Positions 34,635 to 43,735 of a stretch of 64,000 nucleotides of DNA are shown here, piece by piece (the first letter of the stretch is position 1; each line of letters opens with the position of its first letter). A program made the translations under genes and the position numbers. Source of the DNA: Kribbella italica (GTDB taxonomy: Bacteria; Actinomycetota; Actinomycetes; Propionibacteriales; Kribbellaceae); the NCBI RefSeq assembly GCF_014205135.1, contig NZ_JACHMY010000001.1:5394001-5458000 (forward strand). Reading direction: 5' to 3'. Under the pieces are notes generated by a model. The model saw only the letters and a list, made by a program, of their open reading frames with translations. It was not told the origin of the DNA and ran no database searches.

Positions 34635-37060
34635 GAGTTTCCTCCGGCGATGGTCACGATCGAACCGTGGTCGGCGTGCAGCGCGCGCCGGACGTGCGAG
34701 TCGGCCGAGTTCGTCGGCAGCCAGACCACGTTGTCGGTCATCGGGGTGATCGCGACCGGCAGCCGGATCGAGCCGGCGTCGGTGCTCACCACGAGCTCGT
34801 CGCCCTCGGTCACGCCGACCCGGGTCGCGGTCGTCAGCGACAGCCGGGCGACCGGCATGCGCGCGGTCGCGACCAGGTGCGGCTCACCGTCGTTGCCGCG
34901 GCTGGCGTCGATCAGCATCCGCCAGGTCGCCAGCCGGGTCGAGTCGAACGCGCCGAGCGACGGACCGGCCTGGTACGTCGGCTCCTGCGCGCGGTCGCCG
35001 TCCCAGCGGCCGAGCTCGTCGTACTCACGCTTGGCTCCGGCCGGGGTGCTGAACCCGAGCGACAGGTCCATCTCCTGGGCCAGCGCGGCCAGCGCGCGGA
35101 CGTCGGGCATCGCGGCCGGCACCTTGAGCACGACTGGGAACGGCCGCTCGCGGCCCTCCCAGTTCACGAAGGTGCCGTCCTTCTCGGCCGGCGGTACGAC
35201 GGGGAAGATCACGTCGGCGTGCTCGGTGACCTGCGAGCTGCGGACCTCGAAGCTGACCACGAACGGCGCGGCCTCGAGCGCGGCCAGCGCGGCCGCCGGG
35301 TCCGGCAGGTCGTCGATCTCGACGCCCGCGACGACCAGGGCCTGCAGCGATCCGGCCGAGGCCAGGATCTCGCCGGTGTCCCGGCCCGCCGCGGTGGGCA
35401 GGTTCTCGACGCCCCACGCGGCCTGCAGGTCGACCCGGGCCTGAGCGTCGGAGACCAGACGGCCACCGGGCAGCAGACCCGGAAGGCAACCGGCCTCGAG
35501 CGCGCCCCGGTCCCCCGCGCGACGCGGGATCCAGGCCAGCTGGGCGCCGGTGTCGAGCGCCAGCCGCAGCGCCGCGGACAGTGCACCGGGCACGGTCGCG
35601 AGCCGCTCACCGACGATGATCACGGCGTCCGGTCCGAGCGCGGCCTTGGCCGTCGCACCGGTGTCGCCCTGGTTCGCCAGATCGCCGAGAACCGCGGCTT
35701 CCGTCCCCGGTGTCGTCGAAACGACCACACCGTCGAGCTTTTCGACCCCTCGGGAAGCCAGCGCCGCCAGCGTGAACACCTTGGTCCCGCGGTTGCGCAC
35801 GCCCTTGCGGAGGCGGAGGAACACCGTCGGCGCCTCCTCCTCGGGCTCGAACCCGGCCAGCAGCACCGCGCCGGCGCGCTCTAGGTCGGCGAACGTCGTA
35901 CCGATGCCCGTACCGGCCACCGCGGCGGCCAGGAAGTCGGCCTCCTCCGGCGAGTGCGGGCGGGCCCGGAAGTCGATGTCGTTGGTGCCCAGGGCAACGC
36001 GGGCGAACTTCGAGTACGCGTAGGCGTCCTCGAGGGTCAGCCGGCCACCGGTCAGTACGGCGGCGTTGCCGCGCGCCGCGGCCAGCTTCTCCGCCGCGAA
36101 GGTCAGCGCCTCCGGCCAGGACGCCGGCCGCAGCTCGCCGTCCTCGCGGATCTGCGGGTGGGTCAGCCGGTCGCCGGTGGTCGCGTAGTTGAACGCGAAC
36201 CGGTCGCGGTCGGAGATCCACTCCTCGTTGACCGCCGGGTCGTCGCCGGACAGCCGCCGCATCACCTTGCCGCGCCGGTAGTCGACGCGGATCGCCGCAC
36301 CGGAGGCGTCGTGCTCGGCCACCGACGGAACCGACACCAGGTCGAACGGCCGCGAGCGGAACCGGTACGCCGCGCTCGTGAGCGCGCCGACCGGGCAGAT
36401 CTGGATCGTGTTGCCGGAGAAGTAGCTCTCGAACGGCTCCTTCTCGTAGATCCCGACCTGCTGCAGCGCGCCGCGCTCGATCAGCGCGATGAACGGGTCA
36501 CCGGCGATCTGCTCGGAGAACCGGGTGCAGCGGGCGCAGAGCACGCAGCGTTCGCGGTCCAGCAGCACCTCGGCGGAGATGTTGATCGGCTTGGGGAAGG
36601 TCCGCTTGACCGCGTCGAAGCGGCTCTCGCCGTTCCCGTTGGTCATCGCCTGGTTCTGCAGGGGGCACTCGCCGCCCTTGTCGCAGACCGGGCAGTCCAG
36701 CGGGTGGTTGATCAGCAGGAACTCCATGATCCCGTGCTGCGCCTTGTCCGCGACCGGCGAGGTCACCTGCGTCCGGACCACCATGTTGTCGGCGACGGTG
36801 ATCGTGCAGGAGGCCTGCGGCTTCGGCATCCCCCGGCCGTTGCCGGCGTCCGGGATCTCGACCAGGCACTGGCGGCAGGCGCCGACCGGGTCGAGCAGCG
36901 GGTGGTCGCAGAACCGCGGGATCTGGATCCCGGCCTTCTCCGCCGCCCGGATCAGCAGGGTGTTCTTCGGGACCTTGACCTCGATGTCGTCGATGGTCAC
37001 GGTGACGAGGTCGACCTTCTCGACCTCGGCGCCCGACGGGGGGTTGGCTTGGATGGTCAT
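34631..37060 (-). CDS. nuoG: NADH-quinone oxidoreductase subunit G
   Basis: The 809-residue large iron-sulfur subunit of complex I. It has an N-terminal 2Fe-2S region (FCDHPLLDPVGACRQCLVEI), a His-Cys cluster site (NHPLDCPVCDKGGECPLQ), a 4Fe-4S ferredoxin part (ERCVLCARCTRF) and then a molybdopterin-enzyme-like domain that no longer binds the cofactor in complex I. The C-terminal part fits the family (SSQVTEHADVIFPVVPP). It lies between nuoF and nuoH with four-base overlaps on both sides. Length is longer than many homologues but normal for actinobacteria. Confidence 0.95.
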   Translation of the reverse strand: MTIQANPPSGAEVEKVDLVTVTIDDIEVKVPKNTLLIRAAEKAGIQIPRFCDHPLLDPVGACRQCLVEIPDAGNGRGMPKPQASCTITVADNMVVRTQVTSPVADKAQHGIMEFLLINHPLDCPVCDKGGECPLQNQAMTNGNGESRFDAVKRTFPKPINISAEVLLDRERCVLCARCTRFSEQIAGDPFIALIERGALQQVGIYEKEPFESYFSGNTIQICPVGALTSAAYRFRSRPFDLVSVPSVAEHDASGAAIRVDYRRGKVMRRLSGDDPAVNEEWISDRDRFAFNYATTGDRLTHPQIREDGELRPASWPEALTFAAEKLAAARGNAAVLTGGRLTLEDAYAYSKFARVALGTNDIDFRARPHSPEEADFLAAAVAGTGIGTTFADLERAGAVLLAGFEPEEEAPTVFLRLRKGVRNRGTKVFTLAALASRGVEKLDGVVVSTTPGTEAAVLGDLANQGDTGATAKAALGPDAVIIVGERLATVPGALSAALRLALDTGAQLAWIPRRAGDRGALEAGCLPGLLPGGRLVSDAQARVDLQAAWGVENLPTAAGRDTGEILASAGSLQALVVAGVEIDDLPDPAAALAALEAAPFVVSFEVRSSQVTEHADVIFPVVPPAEKDGTFVNWEGRERPFPVVLKVPAAMPDVRALAALAQEMDLSLGFSTPAGAKREYDELGRWDGDRAQEPTYQAGPSLGAFDSTRLATWRMLIDASRGNDGEPHLVATARMPVARLSLTTATRVGVTEGDELVVSTDAGSIRLPVAITPMTDNVVWLPTNSADSHVRRALHADHGSIVTIAGGNS

Positions 37061-38358
37061 GCGGTTGCTCCAGCGGTCGCGAAGACGGTGGACGCCATCG
37101 GGTCGAACGGGCAGCCGCCGTGGGTGAAGTGCGCGAGGTACTCGTCCTTGAAGTGCTGGATCGAGCTGGTGATCGGCGCGGTCGCACCGTCGGCCAGCGC
37201 GCAGAACGAGCGGCCGGTGATGTTGTCGCTCAGGTCCAGCAGCGTCTCGAGGTCGGCCTCACTGCCCTGACCCTTCTCCAGCCGCTCCAGGATCTGGACC
37301 AGCCACCAGGTGCCCTCACGGCACGGCGTGCACTTGCCGCAGGACTCGTGCTTGTAGAACTCGGTCCAGCGCAGCACCGAGCGGACCACGCAGACGGTCT
37401 CGTCGAAGATCTGCAGCGCCTTGGTGCCGAGCATCGAGCCGGCCGCGCCGACGCCCTCGTAGTCCAGCGGTACGTCGAGGTGCTCGCTGGTCAGCAGCGG
37501 CGTGGACGAACCGCCCGGGGTCCAGAACTTCAGCTCGTGGCCCTCGCGGACCCCACCGGCCAGGTCGATCAGCTGGCGCAGCGTGATGCCGAGCGGCGCC
37601 TCGTACTGGCCCGGCCGGACGACGTGCCCGGACAGCGAGTACAGCGTCATGCCCTTGGACTTCTCGGTGCCCATCGTGCCGAACCAGTCCGGCCCGTTCT
37701 TGATGATGGCGGGAACGGACGCGATCGACTCGACGTTGTTGATGACAGTGGGGCAGCCGTACAGACCGGCCACGGCCGGGAAGGGGGGACGCAGCCGGGG
37801 TTGACCGCGACGGCCTTCCAGCGAGTCGAGCAGCGCCGTCTCCTCGCCACAGATGTAGGCGCCGGCGCCGGCGTGCACGACGACGTCCAGGTCGTAGCCG
37901 CTGCCGAGGATGTCGGTGCCGATGAAACCGGCGGCCTTGGCTTCCTCGACGGCCTGCTGCAACCGGCGTACGACGTGCAGGACCTCACCGCGGACGTAGA
38001 TGAACGCGGTCGACGCGCGGATCGCGTACGACGAGATGATGACGCCCTCGACCAGCGTGTGCGGCGAGGCCATCATCAGCGGGATGTCCTTGCAGGTGCC
38101 CGGCTCGGACTCGTCGGCGTTGACGACCAGGTACTTCGGCTTCGGGTTGTCCTGCGGGATGAACGACCACTTCATACCGGTCGGGAAGCCCGCGCCACCA
38201 CGGCCGCGCAGACCGGAGTCCTTGACGGCGGTGACCACGTCGGCCGGCTGCATCCGCAGCGCGGTCTGCAACGCGTCGTACCCGCCGGAGCGCTGGTACG
38301 ACGAGAGCTGCCAGGCGCGGATCTGGTCCCAGTTGTCGGACAGTACCGGGGTCAGCAT
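37057..38358 (-). CDS. nuoF: NADH-quinone oxidoreductase subunit F
   Basis: The 433-residue NADH-oxidising subunit. FMN and NADH sites are seen in GLRGRGGAGFPTGMKW (near residue 50) and GAGAYICGEETALLDSLEG (near 170). The [4Fe-4S] N3 ligands are in ESCGKCTPCREG and a later Cys near residue 390 (RSFCALADG). Start ATG follows the nuoE stop by 2 bases and the stop overlaps nuoG. It forms with NuoE and NuoG the electron-input module. Confidence 0.96.
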   Translation of the reverse strand: MLTPVLSDNWDQIRAWQLSSYQRSGGYDALQTALRMQPADVVTAVKDSGLRGRGGAGFPTGMKWSFIPQDNPKPKYLVVNADESEPGTCKDIPLMMASPHTLVEGVIISSYAIRASTAFIYVRGEVLHVVRRLQQAVEEAKAAGFIGTDILGSGYDLDVVVHAGAGAYICGEETALLDSLEGRRGQPRLRPPFPAVAGLYGCPTVINNVESIASVPAIIKNGPDWFGTMGTEKSKGMTLYSLSGHVVRPGQYEAPLGITLRQLIDLAGGVREGHELKFWTPGGSSTPLLTSEHLDVPLDYEGVGAAGSMLGTKALQIFDETVCVVRSVLRWTEFYKHESCGKCTPCREGTWWLVQILERLEKGQGSEADLETLLDLSDNITGRSFCALADGATAPITSSIQHFKDEYLAHFTHGGCPFDPMASTVFATAGATA

Positions 38359-38360
38359 GG

Positions 38361-39194
38361 TCAGTCCTCCTTCCGGGAGTCGGGGGTGGCCGGGGAACCG
38401 GTGCCGGACTCCTTGCCCGGCTGGTCCTCGGGCCGCGGGCCGGCGGCGGCCTCGGGCGAGACCGTCTGCTCGGCGGCCGCACCGCCGCCACCGTGGTTGC
38501 CGTTCGGCGCGGTCCAGTTGCGCTCGCGGGCCAGCCGGAGACCGGCCAGCGTCGCCTTGCCACCCGTCGGGCCCTCGTCGGCCCGGCCGTCGGGGAACCC
38601 GGCCAGCACGCGCTCGGCCTCACGCCAGGTGCAGATGGTGGCGCCGCGCGGCGACTTCACCTCGGTGCCCTCGCGCAGGTCGTCGACCAGCTGGGTGGCC
38701 GACTCCGGCGTCATGTCGTCGAAGAACTCCCAGTTCACCATCATCACCGGCGCGTAGTCGCAGGCGGCGTTGCACTCGAGGTGCTCGAGGGTGATCTTGC
38801 CGTCCTCGGTGGTCTCGTCGTTGCCGACGTCCAGGTGGGACTTGAGCCGCTCGAAGATCAGGTCGCCGCCCATCACCGCGCACAGCGTGTTGGTGCAGAC
38901 CCCGACGTGGTAGTCGCCGACCGGGCGGCGCTTGTACATCGTGTAGAAGGTGGCGACCGCGGAGACCTCGGCACCGGTCAGCCCGAGCACGTCGGCGCAG
39001 GCCTCGATGCCTTCGGGGGTGACCCGGCCCTCGACCGACTGCACCAGGTGCAGCATCGGCAGCAGCGCGGAACGGCCGACCGGGTACCGGGCGGCCAGTT
39101 CGCGCATCTCCGCGATCGTGGTCTCTGTGATTTTCGAGTCGCCGGTGCTGTAGGGCACCTGCTTGTCGGTCGCCGTAGCGTGGTTCTCGGCCAT
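38361..39194 (-). CDS. nuoE: NADH-quinone oxidoreductase subunit E
   Basis: The 277-residue 2Fe-2S (N1a) subunit of the NADH module. The cluster ligands are Cys100, Cys105, Cys141 and Cys145 (VCTNTLC and ECNAAC). The core ends at about residue 200; a tail of about 75 residues rich in Gly, Pro, Glu and Ala follows and is likely disordered. Start ATG directly follows the nuoD TAA stop without a gap. Confidence 0.95.
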   Translation of the reverse strand: MAENHATATDKQVPYSTGDSKITETTIAEMRELAARYPVGRSALLPMLHLVQSVEGRVTPEGIEACADVLGLTGAEVSAVATFYTMYKRRPVGDYHVGVCTNTLCAVMGGDLIFERLKSHLDVGNDETTEDGKITLEHLECNAACDYAPVMMVNWEFFDDMTPESATQLVDDLREGTEVKSPRGATICTWREAERVLAGFPDGRADEGPTGGKATLAGLRLARERNWTAPNGNHGGGGAAAEQTVSPEAAAGPRPEDQPGKESGTGSPATPDSRKED

Positions 39195-40532
39195 TTAGCG
39201 GTCCACTCCACCCATCACCGGGTCAAGGCTGGCGACGGCCACGATCACGTCGGCGACCTGTGCGCCCTCGCACAGGATCGGCATCGCCTGCAGGTTTGCG
39301 AAGGACGGGTCACGGAAGTGCGCCCGGTACGGCTTGGTACCGCCGTCGGAGACCAGGTGGCAGCCCAGCTCGCCGCGCGGCGACTCGATCGCCACGTACG
39401 CCTGGCCGGCCGGTACCCGGAAGCCCTCGGTGACCAGCTTGAAGTGATGGATCAGGGCTTCCATCGACTCGCCCATGATGTGCTTGATGTGGTCGAGGGA
39501 GTTGCCCATCCCGTCGTTGCCGACGGCCAGCTGGCTCGGCCAGCCGATCTTCTTGTCGGCCACCATCACCGGCTCGCCCTCCATCTTGGCCAGCCGCTCG
39601 GCGCACTGCTCGACGATCCGCAGCGACTCCCACATCTCCTGCAGCCGGACCCGGAAGCGGCCGTACGAGTCGGCGGTGTCCCAGGTCGGTACGTCGAAGT
39701 CGTAGGTCTCGTAGCCGCAGTACGGCTGGGTCTTGCGCAGGTCCAGACCGTAGTTCGCGGCGCGCAGCGGCGGGCCGGAGATGCCCAGCGCCATGCAGCC
39801 GGCCAGGTCCAGGTACCCGACGTCCTGCAGCCGCGCCTTGAAGATCGGGTTGGCGTTGCAGAGCTCGGCGTACTCCGGCAGGTGCTTGTTCATCCAGGTG
39901 ATGTAGTCCCGGATCTTGTCCAGGGCACCCGGCGGCAGGTCCTGCGCGACCCCGCCCGGCCGGATGAACGCGTGGTTCATCCGCAGGCCGGTGATCAGCT
40001 CGAACAGGTCCAGCGTCATCTCCCGCTCGCGGAACCCGATCGTCATCACGGTCAGCGCGCCGATCTCCATCCCACCGGTGGCGATGCAGACCAGGTGGCT
40101 GCTGATCCGGTTGAGCTCCATCAGGAGCACCCGCATCACGTTGGCCTTCTCGGGGATCTGGTCCTCGATGCCGAGCAGGCGCTCGACGGCCAGGGAGTAC
40201 GCGGCCTCGTTGTAGAACGGCGACAGGTAGTCCATCCGGGTGCAGAACGTGACGCCCTGCGTCCAGGAGCGGAACTCCATGTTCTTCTCGATACCGGTGT
40301 GCAGGTAGCCGATGCCGCAGCGGGCCTCGGTCACCGTCTCGCCCTCGATCTCGAGGATCAGCCGGAGCACGCCGTGCGTCGACGGGTGCTGCGGGCCCAT
40401 GTTGACGACGATGCGCTCTTCGGGCTCGTCGGCGAGGCCGGCGACCACGGAGTCCCAGTCCTGACCGGTGACGGTGAAGACCTTGCCCTCGGTGGTGTCG
40501 CGAGCGTCGGCGTAGGGGTCGGTAGTGGTCAT
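39195..40532 (-). CDS. nuoD: NADH-quinone oxidoreductase subunit D
   Basis: The 445-residue 49-kDa-type subunit that forms the quinone site together with NuoB. Signature segments: NMGPQHPSTHGVLRL near the start, with the His that sits close to the quinone headgroup; ITGLRMNHAFIRPGGVAQDLP; and a closing DPVMGGVDR. It starts at an ATG that overlaps the nuoC stop by one base (TGATG). Related to the large subunit of [NiFe] hydrogenases but without their metal ligands. Confidence 0.96.
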   Translation of the reverse strand: MTTTDPYADARDTTEGKVFTVTGQDWDSVVAGLADEPEERIVVNMGPQHPSTHGVLRLILEIEGETVTEARCGIGYLHTGIEKNMEFRSWTQGVTFCTRMDYLSPFYNEAAYSLAVERLLGIEDQIPEKANVMRVLLMELNRISSHLVCIATGGMEIGALTVMTIGFREREMTLDLFELITGLRMNHAFIRPGGVAQDLPPGALDKIRDYITWMNKHLPEYAELCNANPIFKARLQDVGYLDLAGCMALGISGPPLRAANYGLDLRKTQPYCGYETYDFDVPTWDTADSYGRFRVRLQEMWESLRIVEQCAERLAKMEGEPVMVADKKIGWPSQLAVGNDGMGNSLDHIKHIMGESMEALIHHFKLVTEGFRVPAGQAYVAIESPRGELGCHLVSDGGTKPYRAHFRDPSFANLQAMPILCEGAQVADVIVAVASLDPVMGGVDR

Positions 40533-41239
40533 CAGTTGTAAGACCTCCGCGTGTCGGGCGGCGGGATGACGGCGCCCTTGTACTCGACGTCGATGCCGCC
40601 GAGCGGGTAGTCCTTGCGCTGCGGGTGGCCCGGCCAGTCGTCGGGCATCTGGATCCGGGTCAGCGCCGGGTGTCCGTCGAAGATGATGCCGAAGAAGTCC
40701 CAGGTCTCGCGCTCGTGCCAGTCGTTGGCCGGGTAGACGCTCACCACCGACGGGATGTGCGGGTCGGTGTCCGGGCAGGACACCTCCAGCCGGATCCGCC
40801 GGTTGTGGGTGATCGAGAGCAGGTGGTAGACCGCGTGCAGCTCACGGCCGGTCTCGTTCGGGTAGTGCACCCCGCTGACGCCGGAGCAGAACTCGAACCG
40901 CAGGGCCTCGTCGTCGCGCAGGTGCTGCGCGACCTCGACCAGGCGCTCCCGGCGTACGTGCAAGGTCAGCTCGCCGCGGTCGACGACGACCTTCTCCAGC
41001 GCCTGGTCACCGACCAGGCCCTCGAGCCGCTCGGTCGCGCCGTCGAACCAGGAGCCGTACGGCTTCGCGCTGCCACCGGGCAGCGCGACCTGGCGGCGCA
41101 GACCGCCGAAGCCGGAGGTGTCACCGGTGCCACGGACACCGAACATGCCCTCGCGCTGGTCGACGATCTCCGCCGCCGGCGTCTGGGCGTCGCCGCCCGT
41201 CGTGGTCGCGGGAAGGTTCTCGGGTTGGGTGTCGCTCAC
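40532..41239 (-). CDS. nuoC: NADH-quinone oxidoreductase subunit C
   Basis: The 235-residue 30-kDa-type subunit of the peripheral arm. The conserved end is ERETWDFFGIIFDGHPALTRIQMPDDW (parts) followed by HPQRKDYPLGG. An N-terminal extension of about 75 residues with low-complexity PATTTGGDAQTPAAE precedes the core and may be disordered. Starts with GTG overlapping the nuoB stop (GTGA). NuoC and NuoD are separate here, unlike the E. coli fusion. Confidence 0.95.
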   Translation of the reverse strand: MSDTQPENLPATTTGGDAQTPAAEIVDQREGMFGVRGTGDTSGFGGLRRQVALPGGSAKPYGSWFDGATERLEGLVGDQALEKVVVDRGELTLHVRRERLVEVAQHLRDDEALRFEFCSGVSGVHYPNETGRELHAVYHLLSITHNRRIRLEVSCPDTDPHIPSVVSVYPANDWHERETWDFFGIIFDGHPALTRIQMPDDWPGHPQRKDYPLGGIDVEYKGAVIPPPDTRRSYN

Positions 41240-41790
41240 CGGAGCAGACCCTTCAGTTCAAGCGTCGGGGACGCGGTCAGCGCGGCGGCCTCCTGCTCGG
41301 CCTGCAGCGCCTTCTTGTTCGCGCCGAGCTTGCCGTTCTGGATGTCCTCGTGCAGCTTCAGGAAGGCGTCCAGCAGCATCTCGGGCCGCGGCGGGCAGCC
41401 GGGCAGGTACATGTCGACCGGTACGACGTGGTCGACGCCCTGGACGATCGCGTAGTTGTTGAACATGCCGCCGGACGAGGCGCAGACGCCCATCGCCAGC
41501 ACCCACTTCGGGTTCGGCATCTGGTCGTAGATCTGGCGCAGCACCGGGGCCATCTTCTGGCTCACCCGGCCGGCCACGATCATCAGGTCGGCCTGCCGCG
41601 GCGACGCCCGGAAGACCTCCATGCCGAACCGGGCGGCGTCGTAGCGCGGCGCACCCGTCGTCATCATCTCGATCGCGCAGCAGGCCAGCCCGAAGGTTGC
41701 CGGCCACAACGAGGCCTTCCGCATGTAGCCGGACAGGCCTTCCACGGTGGTCAGCAGTACGCCGGCCGGAAGCTGTTCCTCAACACCCAT
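41236..41790 (-). CDS. nuoB: NADH-quinone oxidoreductase subunit B
   Basis: The 184-residue subunit that holds the terminal 4Fe-4S cluster N2 next to the quinone site. The ligands are Cys37 and Cys38 (GLACCAIEMM), Cys103 (MGVCASSGG) and Cys132 (LPGCPPRPE). The tail after 160 is charged. The ATG at 41790 is 3 bases after the nuoA stop. Confidence 0.96.
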   Translation of the reverse strand: MGVEEQLPAGVLLTTVEGLSGYMRKASLWPATFGLACCAIEMMTTGAPRYDAARFGMEVFRASPRQADLMIVAGRVSQKMAPVLRQIYDQMPNPKWVLAMGVCASSGGMFNNYAIVQGVDHVVPVDMYLPGCPPRPEMLLDAFLKLHEDIQNGKLGANKKALQAEQEAAALTASPTLELKGLLR

Positions 41791-41793
41791 AGG

Positions 41794-42153
41794 TCAGTCC
41801 CACTCCAGTCCGCCGCGGCGCCACACGTAGGCGTAGGCGACGAAGACGGTTGCGATGAAGATGACCATCTCGATCAGCCCGAACAGTGCCATCTGGTCGA
41901 AGGCGACGGCCCAGGGGTAGAGGAAGATGATCTCGATGTCGAACACGATGAACAGCATCGCGGTGATGTAGTACTTCACCGGGAAACGGCCACCGCCGAC
42001 AGGCTGCGGGGTCGGCTCGATCCCGCACTCGTAGCTGTCGAGCTTGGCCCGGTTGTAGCGCTTCGGTCCGACCACCGCGCTGGTCACCAAGGTGCCCGCC
42101 ACGAAGATCGCCGCCAGTACGCCGAGCACGAGGATCGGTACGTAAGGGTGCAT
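41794..42153 (-). CDS. nuoA: NADH-quinone oxidoreductase subunit A (operon copy)
   Basis: A 119-residue three-helix subunit at the head of the 14-gene nuo operon. Motif SYECGIEP in the first loop carries the conserved Cys, followed by FPVKYYITAMLFIVFDIEIIFLYPWA (parts). AAGGAGG lies 9 bases before the ATG. The 110-base gap to the menJ stop may hold the operon promoter; I see a GGTAAATC stretch that could be a -10 but no good -35. A diverged paralogue lies at 3063-3419. Confidence 0.96.
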   Translation of the reverse strand: MHPYVPILVLGVLAAIFVAGTLVTSAVVGPKRYNRAKLDSYECGIEPTPQPVGGGRFPVKYYITAMLFIVFDIEIIFLYPWAVAFDQMALFGLIEMVIFIATVFVAYAYVWRRGGLEWD

Positions 42154-42262
42154 CGGTCGGTGCTCCCTCCTTCTTGCGTCGTCCTGCCGCCTGATTTACC
42201 TGTTGCGAGTCAGCACTGTGTTATCAGTACCGCTGTGGCTCACGTCACTCGCCCCGCCGGTT

Positions 42263-43576
42263 TTACGCCGCCGGGGCAACCTTCGTGAGGCCGTTGATGA
42301 TCTTGTCCATCACGTCGCCGTCGCGCGGGTCGGTGAGGTTGGCCAGCAACTTCAGCGTGAACTTCATCAGCGTGGTGCGCGGCAGACCGTACTTCGTGCA
42401 CAGCCGCATCACCTCCGGATTTCCGATCAGCTTCACGAACACCCGGCCGAGCGTGTAGTAGCCGCCGTACTCCTGCTTCAGCGCCTTCGGGTACGCCGAC
42501 AGCGCGCGCTCGCGCTGGTTCGGCTGCCGGCGCAGCGCCTGCGCGGCGACCTCGGCGGCGAACGCCCCGGACTCCATCGCGTACGGGATGCCCTCGCCGT
42601 TGAACGGGTTCACCATGCCGCCGGCGTCGCCGAGCAGCATCAGGCCGCGGGTGTAGTGCGGCTGCCGGTTGAACCCCATCGGCAGCGCCGCGCCCCGGAT
42701 CGGGATGGTCTGGAACTCGTCGCGGAACTGCCACTCCTCCGGCGTGTTCTTCAGCCACTGCTTGAGCAGGTCGGCGTAGTCGACCTTGCCGAAGGCGTCG
42801 GAGGTGTTCAGGATGCCGAGGCCGACGTTGACCGTGCCGTCGCCCATCCCGAAAATCCACCCGTACCCCGGCAGCAGGTTGCGCTGACCGGGGTTGTTCG
42901 GGTCGTCCGTCCACAGCTCCAGCCACGACTCGAGGTAGTCGTCGTCGTGGCGCGGGCTGGTGAAGTAGGTGCGCACGGCCACGCCCATCGGGCGGTCGTC
43001 GCGCTTGTGCAGGCCCATCGAGACACTGAGCCGCGACGAGTTGCCGTCGGCGGCCATCACCAGCGGGGCGCGGAACTCGACGTCCTCGCCGGCCCGGCGG
43101 CCGTTGTCGTCGACCGGCTTGGCGGTGACGCCGACGATGAAGCCCTTGTCGTCGAGGATCGGCGCGGTCACGTTGGTCCGCTCGCGCAACTGGGCGCCGG
43201 CCTTGACGGCCTGGCGGGCCAGCATGTCGTCGAAGTCCATCCGGTTACGGGTCAGCCCGTAGTTCGGGTGGCTGGCCAGGTCGGGCCAGTCCAGCTGCAA
43301 CTGGTGCCCGGCGCCCTGGATCCGCAGGCCGTAGTTCTTGATCCAGCCGGCCTCTTCGGAGATGTCGATCCCCATGTTGATCAGTTGCTTGGTCCCGCGC
43401 GGGGTGAGGCCGTCGCCACACACCTTCTCGCGCGGGAACGCGGTCTTCTCCAGCAGCAGGACGTCGAGGCCCGCGTTGGCCAGGTGGTACGCCGCGGCCG
43501 AGCCTGCGGGCCCGGCGCCGACGACGATCACATCAGCGGTCTCGGCCTGCTGCCTGTGCGGCACGCTCTGGCTCAT
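42263..43576 (-). CDS. menJ: FAD-dependent reductase of the geranylgeranyl reductase family, MenJ-like
   Basis: A 437-residue flavoprotein of the geranylgeranyl reductase family. FAD motif VIVVGAGPAGSAAAYHL begins near residue 16, the CGDGLTPRG motif near 54, and a second FAD segment LLGDAGGMVNPFNGEG near 300. The closest known function is MenJ of mycobacteria, which saturates one double bond in the menaquinone side chain; the position between menG and nuoA supports that. I start it at ATG 43576 (MSQSVPHR), since the longer version from 43633 has an atypical Arg/Pro-rich start. A geranylgeranyl-lipid reductase role is the alternative. Confidence 0.8.
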   Translation of the reverse strand: MSQSVPHRQQAETADVIVVGAGPAGSAAAYHLANAGLDVLLLEKTAFPREKVCGDGLTPRGTKQLINMGIDISEEAGWIKNYGLRIQGAGHQLQLDWPDLASHPNYGLTRNRMDFDDMLARQAVKAGAQLRERTNVTAPILDDKGFIVGVTAKPVDDNGRRAGEDVEFRAPLVMAADGNSSRLSVSMGLHKRDDRPMGVAVRTYFTSPRHDDDYLESWLELWTDDPNNPGQRNLLPGYGWIFGMGDGTVNVGLGILNTSDAFGKVDYADLLKQWLKNTPEEWQFRDEFQTIPIRGAALPMGFNRQPHYTRGLMLLGDAGGMVNPFNGEGIPYAMESGAFAAEVAAQALRRQPNQRERALSAYPKALKQEYGGYYTLGRVFVKLIGNPEVMRLCTKYGLPRTTLMKFTLKLLANLTDPRDGDVMDKIINGLTKVAPAA

Positions 43577-43735
43577 CTCATCCCGGCCTGGAGTTGGGGC
43601 AGTTGGTCTCCGGACGATCGTGAATCGCTTCACGAGGTCTGGTCACCCGACAGTCTAGGACTGCCTGACGAGGACGCGAAACCGGCCCGGACTCCCTTGC
43701 CCGCAAGCGATTTAGGTCCTGATTTCCTTGCGTAA

